From contig JABCZH010000002.1 of NCBI GenBank assembly GCA_013289795.1, forward strand, positions 248,001 to 312,000: a stretch of 64,000 nucleotides of DNA. The letters run 5' to 3'. The translations under genes were made by a program, and so were the position numbers. This DNA comes from Acidobacteriota bacterium. Its GTDB lineage: Bacteria > Acidobacteriota > Terriglobia > Terriglobales > Acidobacteriaceae. Shown in pieces: positions 56,837 to 64,000 of this stretch. Every line of letters begins with the position of its first letter. Positions within the stretch are counted from its first letter, which is position 1. The notes below the pieces were generated by a model, which was given only the letters and a program-made list of their open reading frames with translations, had not been told where the DNA came from and did no database searches.

Positions 56837-58237
56837 TCAACTCTTTGCCTCCCGTTTCCCTGGCTGCACATTCTGATTCAGCCGAAAAAAGTTCTTGGGA
56901 TCATAGTGTGACTTCACCGCGACCATACGATCCCAGCGTTCGTGATAAGCCTCGGGCACGCGATCCTGCTCATCACCGCTCATGAAGTTCACGTAAACGC
57001 CCGGCTTCATCGCCGGCCGAAGTTTATTGAATAGTCCGCGAATCCAGGAAATATGGCCGGCATCAGCTGAGGCCTCCGACCAGTTTGCCAACAAATTCAT
57101 GATGAAAGGCGCGCTGCGTTCGCCGAAAGCGGTCTCGCTCGCGGCCACCTGCCCCGCTGCCCCGCCAAGATAAGCAAGTTCAATCTGGGTTTCCGATGAA
57201 GGAATCGTGGCAACTGCCTCCACCATGCGATCAATCGTGCTGTCATCGAGATAAGGGAAATAACCCGACTTGGTGTAATAACGCCGGCCGTGGGGAAAAG
57301 CGGAGTCCGCCATGGTTTGCAAATCCAGGAACGACATAATCTTGCTGCTCACAGAAGCGGGGCTGCACATGGCAAGCGCGCGCTCCAAATATGGACGCCC
57401 AGCTTCGGGATCTCCAGTCCAAACCAAAGAACTGCTGGCCACCGGCCGCCCGCGCAGCTCCATGGGCACATTCTCTGCATGCGGGGCGAGACGTAAATCA
57501 ACATTCCACTTCAAGTCGATTGGCGCTTCGCCCATGAAATCTCGCCAGCGTTGAAGCAGCGGGCGAATGCGAGGTTCGGGACACAATCCTTCGGCGAGCA
57601 CTACTGCAGTAAGTGGATGCAGCTTCACTTCGAATTCTGTGACTACTCCAAAATTGCCGCCGCCTCCCCGCAAAGCCCAAAATAAATCCGGGTTCTCTTT
57701 AGCGTTGGCACGTACGACGGAACCATCCGCAGTGACCAGAGTGAACCCCTCGACGTTGTCGCATGACAGTCCGAATCGCCGCGTGAGCCATCCCGTCCCT
57801 CCGCCCAAGACCAGTCCGGCAGCACCGGTATGAGAAACGACGCCGGAAGGAAAGACTAATCCTGCTTTTTGGGTTGCGGTATCAATCGATCCCAGCAGAC
57901 ACCCACCGGCGAACCGCGCCCGGCGCGCACTGGGATCAACTGTGACTTGGCGCATCCTCGATAGGTCAATCACCAGGCCGCCATCGCAGGTGCTGAAGCC
58001 AGCCAGGCTATGCCCTCCACAACGAACGGCAGTAAGAATCCCGGCCTCAGAACCGGCTCGGACGGCGTTTTGCACATCGCTTACATCGGCACAGCGCGCA
58101 ATCAGCCCAGGGGTGCGCGCTACCATCCCATTCCAAATGGCACGGGCATCTTTATACCCGCCTTCGCCGGGGCGCAGCAAATCGCCCTTGAATCGCCGGT
58201 GTAGGGCAGAGTGAACCTCCTCACAGGCTTCGACCAT
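56837..58237 (-). CDS. FAD-linked oxidoreductase of the berberine-bridge enzyme type
   Basis: 466-residue oxidase. The FAD-binding domain has VRCGGHSLAGFS (His for covalent FAD), GGGTGWLTRRFGLSCDNVEGFTLVTADG and GGGGNFGVVTEFE. The C-terminal BBE segment YHERWDRMVAVKSHYDPKNFFRLNQNV is clear. I chose the ATG at 58237, which has AGGAGA eight bases upstream; the frame is open to 58510 but that part overlaps the permease gene and is not protein-like. No signal peptide. It is the last gene of a probable four-gene operon. Confidence 0.86.
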   Translation of the reverse strand: MVEACEEVHSALHRRFKGDLLRPGEGGYKDARAIWNGMVARTPGLIARCADVSDVQNAVRAGSEAGILTAVRCGGHSLAGFSTCDGGLVIDLSRMRQVTVDPSARRARFAGGCLLGSIDTATQKAGLVFPSGVVSHTGAAGLVLGGGTGWLTRRFGLSCDNVEGFTLVTADGSVVRANAKENPDLFWALRGGGGNFGVVTEFEVKLHPLTAVVLAEGLCPEPRIRPLLQRWRDFMGEAPIDLKWNVDLRLAPHAENVPMELRGRPVASSSLVWTGDPEAGRPYLERALAMCSPASVSSKIMSFLDLQTMADSAFPHGRRYYTKSGYFPYLDDSTIDRMVEAVATIPSSETQIELAYLGGAAGQVAASETAFGERSAPFIMNLLANWSEASADAGHISWIRGLFNKLRPAMKPGVYVNFMSGDEQDRVPEAYHERWDRMVAVKSHYDPKNFFRLNQNVQPGKREAKS

Positions 58238-58263
58238 CTGGCGCTCTCCTTGCAGAATCTCGT

Positions 58264-59631
58264 CTAAAGGGTATTGGGGCTCCGGCTTCGCAGGTACAAC
58301 AGAGAGATCATACCCAGAAAAACCGAAAATGCCGGAACCGACCATTGCAGCCCGTCCACGAAGAACGTCGTAACTGAGATGGCAAGCAACAGCAGAATAC
58401 CAACCACGGTGAAAAACGGATGCGCCCGCAGATGCATGGGCAAACTCGAAAGCCGTTCGGCGGTGATTGCCTTGCGAAAACGAAGGTGAGTGTTCAGAAT
58501 GACCAACCACACAAAAAGCATTCCGGCGACCGCCGTCCCATAAAGCATGAGGAAGGCATTCTTAGGAGCAAAAATGGCCAGCAGAATGGCTGCTATGATC
58601 CCCGCGGTTGAAGCCAACAGCGCCCGATGCGGCACGCCGTTGCGGCTGACCCTGCCCATCCACCCGGGCCCATAGCCTTCCCGGCCCAAAGAGAAAAGCA
58701 TTCGAGTTGAAAGGTAAAGGTTAGTGTTCACGCTCGACAGCGCAGCCGTGAGTACTACGAAGTTCATGATTGCAGCGGCAAACGGTATATGCGCCGCAGC
58801 GAACGCGGTCACAAAAGGACTGCCAGAAAGCCCCGACCCGCCGCCGGCCTGGTTCCAGGGAACCATTGTCACCATGATCGCAATCGCCAGCACGTAAAAC
58901 AGAATCAGTCGCCAAACAATACTCCGCATGGCGTGTGGAATCGTCACTTCCGGATTCTGCGCCTCTCCCGCGGTGACCGCGATAATCTCCACTCCCATGT
59001 AACTGGTAACCGTGATGGTGAGCGAAAGCCACACTCCTTTCCATCCCGCCGGGAAGAATCCTCCATGCTGAGTCAGATTCGCCAAGCCAATCGCATTGTG
59101 GGAACCAACCCCAACAATCAAAGATATTCCTACAATGATGAAAGCGACGATGGCGGTCACCTTGATCATGGCGAACCAATATTCAAACTCACCCAGGCGG
59201 TTCACTTGCATGGAGTTAAGCGTCACCAGAGCGGCAGAAACTAATAACACCCAAATCCACTGCGGCACATTCGGGAGCCAATAGGAAATGTAGATGCCGG
59301 CGGCTGTGACTTCAGCTCCAATGGCGATGATTTGCGCGACCCCGTAAGTGGCGCGAACCGAAAAACCTGCCCAGGGATTGAGATACTTCTCCGCGTAAAC
59401 TCCGAATGCACCGGCGACGGGATGGACCACCGCCATCTCAGCCAGCACATAAGACATGATGAGAGCAATACCTGCTCCCAGCAGATAGGAAAGAATAACG
59501 GCGGGTCCTGCCAGGCGAATGGTGACACTGCTTCCCAAAAACAAACCCACACCGATGGCGCCGCCGATGGCCATCATAGTAAGCTGCCTCTGGCTCAAGC
59601 GGCGGTGGAGACCCTCCACTTCGGGCGGCAT
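58264..59631 (-). CDS. Amino acid permease (APC superfamily)
   Basis: 455-residue, twelve-helix amino acid/proton symporter. The first segment RRLSQRQLTMMAIGGAIGVGLFLGSSVTIRLAGPAVILSYLLGAGIALIMSYVLAEMAV has the APC GGAIGVGLFLGSG-type motif and the E of LxEMA. The group includes GABA, D-serine/D-alanine and aromatic amino acid permeases; the substrate cannot be told. Its start overlaps the stop of the upstream PLP enzyme by one base (TGATG). Confidence 0.88.
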   Translation of the reverse strand: MPPEVEGLHRRLSQRQLTMMAIGGAIGVGLFLGSSVTIRLAGPAVILSYLLGAGIALIMSYVLAEMAVVHPVAGAFGVYAEKYLNPWAGFSVRATYGVAQIIAIGAEVTAAGIYISYWLPNVPQWIWVLLVSAALVTLNSMQVNRLGEFEYWFAMIKVTAIVAFIIVGISLIVGVGSHNAIGLANLTQHGGFFPAGWKGVWLSLTITVTSYMGVEIIAVTAGEAQNPEVTIPHAMRSIVWRLILFYVLAIAIMVTMVPWNQAGGGSGLSGSPFVTAFAAAHIPFAAAIMNFVVLTAALSSVNTNLYLSTRMLFSLGREGYGPGWMGRVSRNGVPHRALLASTAGIIAAILLAIFAPKNAFLMLYGTAVAGMLFVWLVILNTHLRFRKAITAERLSSLPMHLRAHPFFTVVGILLLLAISVTTFFVDGLQWSVPAFSVFLGMISLLYLRSRSPNTL

Positions 59632-60887
59632 CAGTGACTTGTCATTTCAGCCAGCGCACTTCCGAACCTGCGAACGTCTTCGACGGTGTTGTAGTGCACA
59701 AGCGACGCTCGGACTTCGCCACTCTCTTTGGCCAGACCCAACCTCTTCATCAGCCGTGGCGAATACATGTGTCCATCGCGTACTCCGATGTTTCTCTTCG
59801 CGAGTTCCTCAGTGACTTTAGCTGGCGAGATACCGGGAAGATTGAAGCCAAACGTCGGCGTCCGATGCGCGATCTGATCCTTTGTGGTAATTCCATAGAC
59901 AGTAGCCTTCGCACTTGCCAGCGCGTCAAGCATCGCGCCCGAGAGCTGTGCCTCATAGCACTTGATGGCCTCTGTAGACGCTACCAGCGCCGCACGTCGC
60001 GAGGTTGCCGCCGGATTGATTTTCCGTCCAAGGTCTTCGAGATAACGCACAGCGGCATCCATGCCGGCTACATTCTCATAGACATAAGTACCAACCTCCA
60101 GCTTAGAGGGTGTGGTGTCAGGCACAAAGTCTTCGCGAAAGGTGGGCAACGCGTTGAGTGTTTCCAGACGACCCCAAAGGAATCCCATGTGCGGAGAAAA
60201 CATTTTATAGCCTGAGCAAACCAGATAATCGCAGTCAAACGCCTGAACATCGATGGTCCCATGCGGGCCATAATGCACGGCATCAATGAATACTTCGGCT
60301 CCGGCAGCATGAGCTCGTTTTGAAACCTCGGCGACATTGAGTATGGACCCGATTGCGTTAGATGCCAGCGTGCAGGCCACGATCCGGGTTCGCGGGGAGA
60401 GCAGCTTCTCCAGGTCTTCGAGGTGAAGCCGGCCATCGTCTCTGAAATTCCACCACACGATCTTCGCGCCTTCGCGCTCCAGGGCCAACCAGACGGCAAT
60501 GTTGGCTTCATGGTCAAGATCGGTCACGATGATTTCACGACGGTCGTTTTCGCGATGATCGCCCAACGATTGACCGATGGCGATGCTGACGAGTCGCATG
60601 AAAGAGGTGGCATTCATGCCAAACGAGATTTCGTCGGAGTGCCGGGCATTCACCAGCAGAGCCACGCTGGTACGGGCTTGCGCGATGGCTTCATCCACCT
60701 CCTGCGACTTCTTGTATCGTCCACCTCTTTGAACATTTCGATGAAGCAGATGGTTGGCGACAGCGTTCAGCACGGTCTGGGGTGACTGCGCTCCCGCCGC
60801 ATTGTCGAAGAAGACGAAATCATCCTGCAAAGCGGGAAACGCAGCACGGACCTCGCTTATGGGAAACTCTGCCATGGTCGAAATCAT
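59631..60887 (-). CDS. PLP enzyme of the cysteine desulfurase-like group (class V, TIGR01976-type)
   Basis: 418-residue PLP-dependent enzyme. Landmarks: FPALQDDFVFFDNAAGAQSP, SDEISFGMNATSFMRL, VTDLDHEANIAVW, IDAVHYGPHGTIDVQAFDCDYLVCSGYKMFSPHMGFLWG (PLP lysine in SGYK) and the C-terminal RASLVHYNTVEDVRR. The catalytic Cys loop of true desulfurases is missing: no Cys lies in the last 100 residues. So it is probably another class V activity such as a lyase or aminotransferase. It shares one base with the permease start and lies 48 bases downstream of phoU. Confidence 0.85.
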   Translation of the reverse strand: MISTMAEFPISEVRAAFPALQDDFVFFDNAAGAQSPQTVLNAVANHLLHRNVQRGGRYKKSQEVDEAIAQARTSVALLVNARHSDEISFGMNATSFMRLVSIAIGQSLGDHRENDRREIIVTDLDHEANIAVWLALEREGAKIVWWNFRDDGRLHLEDLEKLLSPRTRIVACTLASNAIGSILNVAEVSKRAHAAGAEVFIDAVHYGPHGTIDVQAFDCDYLVCSGYKMFSPHMGFLWGRLETLNALPTFREDFVPDTTPSKLEVGTYVYENVAGMDAAVRYLEDLGRKINPAATSRRAALVASTEAIKCYEAQLSGAMLDALASAKATVYGITTKDQIAHRTPTFGFNLPGISPAKVTEELAKRNIGVRDGHMYSPRLMKRLGLAKESGEVRASLVHYNTVEDVRRFGSALAEMTSH

Positions 60888-60935
60888 ATACCTGTCACGG
60901 TTTCAGATCCTGCCAAGGCGAGTCTTGCGGAATCT

Positions 60936-61622
60936 TCACCCGCTGCTGCGGGAGATTTTCGGGCGCTTGGGTTCGTGCCGCAGGCTGCGGCCTTCCACCA
61001 GATGGAATAACTCCTCGCCCAGGTTCTTGGCGTGGTCGCCGGCACGTTCGAAGGCCTGCGCCATAAATAGCAGGTTGGTGCTGTAGTCGCGGCGTCGATC
61101 CTTGCTCTCCAGGTGGCGGCGAAACACTGCGTGGCAGACGTGGTCAATCTGCGAATCGGTTTTCATCACCCAGTTGGCCGAGTCAAGGTTCCGTTTCACG
61201 AATCCCTGATAGACGTTCTCCAGCATTTTCTCCAGCACATCAGCCATGGCGATCAGGTCGCGGCGGTCGTCTTTCTGCAGCCGCGCCGACAAATGCTGCA
61301 AGCGCATGGCGATCGACCAGGTCAGGTCGCCAATGCGTTCCAGGTCAATGATGAATTTCAGACAGGCCAGCAGTTCACGTGCCTCAGGTTCGGTAACCTG
61401 CGTGATCGCACTGGTAATCCGCTCATCGATGGCGCGCTCCATACGGTCGAGCTCTTTTTCGCAATCCTTCACCGCGATAGACGCCATATTGGATGAGTTC
61501 TCGATGAAGTCGCGCAGGTTGAAGGCAGCGTCTTTGGCCACCAGGCAGGACTGTTCGATGAGCGCGGTCATCTCCTTGGTGGAATCGTGTTCGCGGACGG
61601 CCTTACGCCGGGCTGCAGTCAT
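60936..61622 (-). CDS. phoU: PhoU-like phosphate signalling protein
   Basis: 228-residue all-helical protein with the two PhoU three-helix bundles (VAKDAAFNLRDFIENSSNMASIAVKDCEKELDRMERAIDERI, and VMKTDSQIDHVCHAVFRRHL...AFERAGDHAKNLGEEL). Conserved metal-contact residues are in the ExxxD patterns such as LERIGDLTWSIA and FERAGDHAKNL. PhoU links the Pst transporter to the PhoR kinase; no pst or phoR genes are nearby. ATG at 61622 is used, GTG at 61625 is an alternative. Confidence 0.9.
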   Translation of the reverse strand: MTAARRKAVREHDSTKEMTALIEQSCLVAKDAAFNLRDFIENSSNMASIAVKDCEKELDRMERAIDERITSAITQVTEPEARELLACLKFIIDLERIGDLTWSIAMRLQHLSARLQKDDRRDLIAMADVLEKMLENVYQGFVKRNLDSANWVMKTDSQIDHVCHAVFRRHLESKDRRRDYSTNLLFMAQAFERAGDHAKNLGEELFHLVEGRSLRHEPKRPKISRSSG

Positions 61623-61716
61623 CACACAGAAATCATAGTCCCCGCAGCGGGGTTTTCACCGGCAAGGATTATTAAAAGTTGGTGAATGCCGGAGTTTCGC
61701 CGTGCGCCCTCCTAAC

Positions 61717-61811
61717 TGCAAGAATTTGCACCAACCTCTATGCAAGTTGCCGTTTCAGGTTCTTTAGGCCCGGATTTGCACTTGCATACGCGATTCAAGG
61801 TTAGGGATAAT
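61717..61811 (+). promoter_or_regulatory. TTGCA box cluster and promoter upstream of the MerR-TPR gene
   Basis: An inverted repeat TGCAAGAATTTGCA (61717-61730), a TGCAA at 61741, and the direct pair TTGCACTTGCA (61776-61786) lie within 75 bases. The promoter uses TTGCAT (61782-61787) as -35 and GATAAT (61806-61811) as -10 with an 18-base spacer, so the last box overlaps the -35. Such clusters fit autoregulation by the MerR-like protein that follows. Confidence 0.5.
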
Positions 61812-61831
61812 ACAAACAGCAGTCCTTAATC

Positions 61832-62716
61832 GTGAGATACAGTCGAGCAGATCTGCTCCGGATTTTACGGCTCACGGCGCGGCAGTTGGCAGCATGGGAA
61901 AAGGCTGAACTGGTCGCCGCCGCGGAGAATTATTCTTTCTTCGATCTCCTTCAAATCAAGAAAGTGCGCGACCTGTGCGCCCACAAGGTGCGCCCAGCGG
62001 TGATCCGGGAATCTCTTGCGGCCATGCAGAAACAAGCGGCAGGAATGGAGAATCCGCTGCTTGAGGCAGGATCGTTCAACGCCGGACGCCGGGTTGCGTT
62101 CCGCCATCAGGGCAAGGTCTTCGAACCGATCGCCGGCCAGTTCATGCTTGATTTTGCTCCCCGTGACAATGTGGTCACTCGGAACTCGATTGCGATGGTC
62201 AAGCCGGCCGCTGAGCCCAAAGATGTGACCGAGCTCTTCGCCCGCGGAATCGCCCTGGAAGAAGACCCCACCACGCAGACGCAGGCGATTGCGGTTTATC
62301 AGGCGGTGCTGGATCAGGACCCTGAGCACGCCGCCGCCAATATTAATCTAGGAACGCTCTACTACAACCGCCAGGATTACGCTCTGGCCGAAAAGCACTA
62401 CCGCTTGGCGATTGGGATTGATCCGCGTTATGCCCTGGCCTACTTCGACTTGGGCAATGTGCTGGACGAGACCGGGCGGGTGATGAAGGCAATCCAAGCC
62501 TATAGTACTGCCCTACAACTCGCTCCCACCTACGGTGATGCCCATTACAACGTCGCCTTGGCTTACGAGAAAATCAAACAACCTCGCAAAGCGTTGCAAC
62601 ACTGGCGCGCCTATTTGAAGCTCGATACGGTTGGCCCCTGGGCGGTCCATGCCCGCAACCAGATCAAGCGCATTCTGCAGACGGACGGACTGAAACTGGT
62701 GCGTGCTTCTGACTGA
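61832..62716 (+). CDS. MerR-like DNA-binding protein fused to TPR repeats
   Basis: 294-residue fusion. The N-terminal 70 residues are a MerR-type winged helix: YSRADLLRILRLTARQLAAWEKAELVAAAENYSFFDLLQIKKVRDLCAHKVRPAVIRESLAAM. The C-terminal 150 residues hold at least three TPR repeats (AAANINLGTLYYNRQDYALAEKHYRLAIGIDP, ALAYFDLGNVLDETGRVMKAIQAYSTALQLAP, GDAHYNVALAYEKIKQPRKALQHWRAYLKL). There is no effector domain of known type, so the TPR part may sense a protein partner. It starts with GTG. TTGCA boxes precede it. Confidence 0.8.
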   Translation: MRYSRADLLRILRLTARQLAAWEKAELVAAAENYSFFDLLQIKKVRDLCAHKVRPAVIRESLAAMQKQAAGMENPLLEAGSFNAGRRVAFRHQGKVFEPIAGQFMLDFAPRDNVVTRNSIAMVKPAAEPKDVTELFARGIALEEDPTTQTQAIAVYQAVLDQDPEHAAANINLGTLYYNRQDYALAEKHYRLAIGIDPRYALAYFDLGNVLDETGRVMKAIQAYSTALQLAPTYGDAHYNVALAYEKIKQPRKALQHWRAYLKLDTVGPWAVHARNQIKRILQTDGLKLVRASD

Positions 62717-62791
62717 ATTCTCAGCTGACTTTCCTGCTTTCCCGGCATTTTTTGACGGAACCTCATAAGTGTCCTTTGCGTAGCCTTAGTC

Positions 62792-63514
62792 ATGATGATC
62801 TTGCTGCGTCAAAAATCGATGGTTCTGCTGTACTGCGTCCTGTTCGCGGGCGTCTTGCATACGCTTAACGCGTCTGCCGAAGACCACGATTCCATGAGCT
62901 GTCCGGGGACGCTGCCGGCCACTCATGCGACCCTGGCCGATGGCGACCAAAACAGAGCCAGCCATCTGCAAGTGAGCCGCAAGATTGACGCCGGGGCAGA
63001 ATTCGATCTCGACATCTGCGCTGCCGATGTCACCCTCACCGCAACCACGGACAACACGCTTCGAGTCACGGTGGATATCGAGAACCCGTCACAACAGCAC
63101 ACGGCTGCCGATTACCTGCAGAAACTCGACATCACAACCTCTCACGTGAAGCTGCAGTTGCATCTGTTCCGGCCACTCCACGCCAAGGTTACGATAGAGC
63201 TTCCCGCGGCGACGCCGGAGTTTACCGCCAACCTGGGTCGTGGTGATCTCACTCTGACGGCGGACCGGATTGGCGGCAAGCGCGAGACCATCAACGTCGG
63301 TTACGGTCACGTGGATTTCCAGGGCAACGCCGATGCCTACGAAGACCTGCAAGTGAACGTTGGACTGGGCAGCCTGCACGACCATCGCAAAGACGGTCGA
63401 AGCCACCGCTTCATCGTTGCTCGCTCATTCGAAGGTACGGGCCGGGGATCGATCACGGTGAATGTGGGCATGGGCAGCGTGGACCTGAATCCCGGACAAA
63501 GCAAGCCCATCTAG
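62792..63514 (+). CDS. Exported DUF4097-like beta-solenoid protein
   Basis: 240-residue protein with a signal peptide (SMVLLYCVLFAGVLHTLNASA). The mature part has repeated beta-strand units: LDICAADVTLTATTDNTLRVTVDIE, VKLQLHLFRPLHAKVTIELPAATPEFTANLGRGDLTLTADRIGG, INVGYGHVDFQGNADAYEDLQVNVGLGSL and ITVNVGMGSVDLNPG. This resembles DUF4097/adhesin-type beta-helices. Start: double ATG at 62792. Function unknown. Confidence 0.6.
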   Translation: MMILLRQKSMVLLYCVLFAGVLHTLNASAEDHDSMSCPGTLPATHATLADGDQNRASHLQVSRKIDAGAEFDLDICAADVTLTATTDNTLRVTVDIENPSQQHTAADYLQKLDITTSHVKLQLHLFRPLHAKVTIELPAATPEFTANLGRGDLTLTADRIGGKRETINVGYGHVDFQGNADAYEDLQVNVGLGSLHDHRKDGRSHRFIVARSFEGTGRGSITVNVGMGSVDLNPGQSKPI

Positions 63515-63520
63515 CGGCTA

Positions 63521-64000
63521 CTACTTCCCAATCTTCCCCCGGATAACCACGATCGAGGCCGGCGGCAAGTCGTATGACGTGTCTCTTCCGGCGTTTTGTT
63601 TAATGTGCCGCACCGGGCCGTCGGGGTCCGCCCGGCCGGGCAGATACGCCACTATCGGCCAGGCGCTGGGTTCCTCGGCGTGCGCGGAAAAGCGTGTGCT
63701 GGCAGCATGCCACTGATATTGATTCCTGCCGAATTCCGCAATTTCCACCGGACCTGCGAACCCGCTCGTGCCGCTTCCCAACTGGTCTTCGAAAGCAATT
63801 TTCACGCTGTGGCCATTGTGTTGATCGCGATTCACAATCATGAGCGACCATTGGCCGTCGGGACGCTTCAATGCGTAGGTGGTGACCAGCGCATGGCCGG
63901 CGCCGTCGTCCACATCGCTCTTTGCGGGAAACAGGTCGTGCGCACCCCAGCCTGGCTGTACCCACTCCAGGTTGATCATCTGCGACGCAAAGAACTGCGA
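63521..64000 (-). CDS. Glycoside hydrolase, C-terminal part (5' end beyond the window)
   Basis: The minus-strand frame stays open to the window edge, continuing upstream as SQFFASQMINLEWVQPGWGAHDLFPA, so only the last 160 or so residues are seen. The content (LVTTYALKRPDGQWSLMIVNRDQHNGHSVKIAFED, SAWPIVAYLPGRADPDGPVRH, YDLPPASIVVIRGKI) fits the C-terminal beta-sandwich of a clan GH-A hydrolase such as GH30 or GH39, with ALKRPDGQWSLMIVNRD as the strand pattern. The catalytic barrel is outside the window. Confidence 0.6.
   Translation of the reverse strand, partial: SQFFASQMINLEWVQPGWGAHDLFPAKSDVDDGAGHALVTTYALKRPDGQWSLMIVNRDQHNGHSVKIAFEDQLGSGTSGFAGPVEIAEFGRNQYQWHAASTRFSAHAEEPSAWPIVAYLPGRADPDGPVRHIKQNAGRDTSYDLPPASIVVIRGKIGK

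Noticed and set aside
58238-58510. N-terminal extension of the FAD oxidase frame
   Set aside because: It overlaps the permease 3' coding end in another frame, and a strong ribosome site marks the ATG at 58237.

Overview
The window looks like a chromosomal segment of an acidobacterium (Acidobacteriota, Terriglobia/Koribacter-like). The reasons are family content and local gene order, not a database search: a VWA protein of the type expanded in Acidobacteria, a secreted SYLF protein, an STN-domain protein, a M13 peptidase, a pseudokinase-TonB protein, a MerR-TPR fusion, and the order rapZ / ABC exporter / yicC / gmk / rpoZ / coaBC / uracil-DNA glycosylase. GC content is moderately high by eye. 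I found no transposase, integrase, phage gene or CRISPR array. The accessory material is two type II toxin-antitoxin pairs, a duplicated small membrane gene and several intergenic repeats.

Layout. 1-1.3 kb: the 3' end of cofH plus npdG (coenzyme F420). 1.4-3.7 kb: a compact osmoprotectant (OpuC/OsmU-type) ABC transporter. 3.8-4.5 kb: RHH antitoxin/PIN toxin pair with a perfect operator palindrome. 4.6-8 kb: alpha/beta hydrolase converging on priA. 8.2-16.5 kb: a secreted propeller-like protein, then the housekeeping run rapZ, MsbA-like exporter, yicC, gmk, rpoZ, coaBC, a small membrane protein and a type-4 UDG, with several start/stop overlaps. 16.5-19.1 kb: a HELGH metalloprotein and a pseudokinase-TonB gene flanked by two copies of a small membrane-protein gene. 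19.2-25.6 kb (minus strand): dienelactone hydrolase, mtnA, pyrE, CPBP protease, uvrA. 26-35 kb: STN and VWA secreted proteins, SYLF protein, tag, MFS transporter, MglA GTPase, M13 peptidase, ClpB-like single-AAA protein. 35.5-45.6 kb: LysM-DUF4015 protein, ilvE, second toxin-antitoxin pair, Sel1 protein, pilT, STAS protein, recX, LEA-like secreted protein, alaS. 45.6-56.7 kb: hydrolase, Rieske oxygenase, CreD-like protein, lytic transglycosylase, amidase, uncharacterised membrane proteins, a candidate small RNA, zinc-ribbon membrane protein, epoxide hydrolase. 56.75 kb to the end: tRNA-Thr(CGT), a phoU / PLP enzyme / amino-acid permease / FAD oxidase operon, MerR-TPR regulator, DUF4097-like protein and a truncated glycoside hydrolase.

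How the parts work together: the core is translation, nucleotide and cofactor supply and DNA repair (gmk, rpoZ, coaBC, pyrE, alaS, priA, uvrA, UDG, tag, recX). Around it are envelope functions (MsbA-like exporter, LysM protein, transglycosylase plus amidase, CreD-like) and motility (pilT, mglA). The most distinctive signals are: (i) both toxin-antitoxin operons share one promoter design, with the operator inside the -35/-10 spacer and a predicted leaderless mRNA; (ii) the pseudokinase-TonB gene sits between direct repeats; (iii) a promoter-to-terminator unit at 54.8-54.9 kb may encode a short RNA; (iv) clustered TTGCA boxes lie upstream of the MerR-TPR gene; (v) alaS is unusually long.
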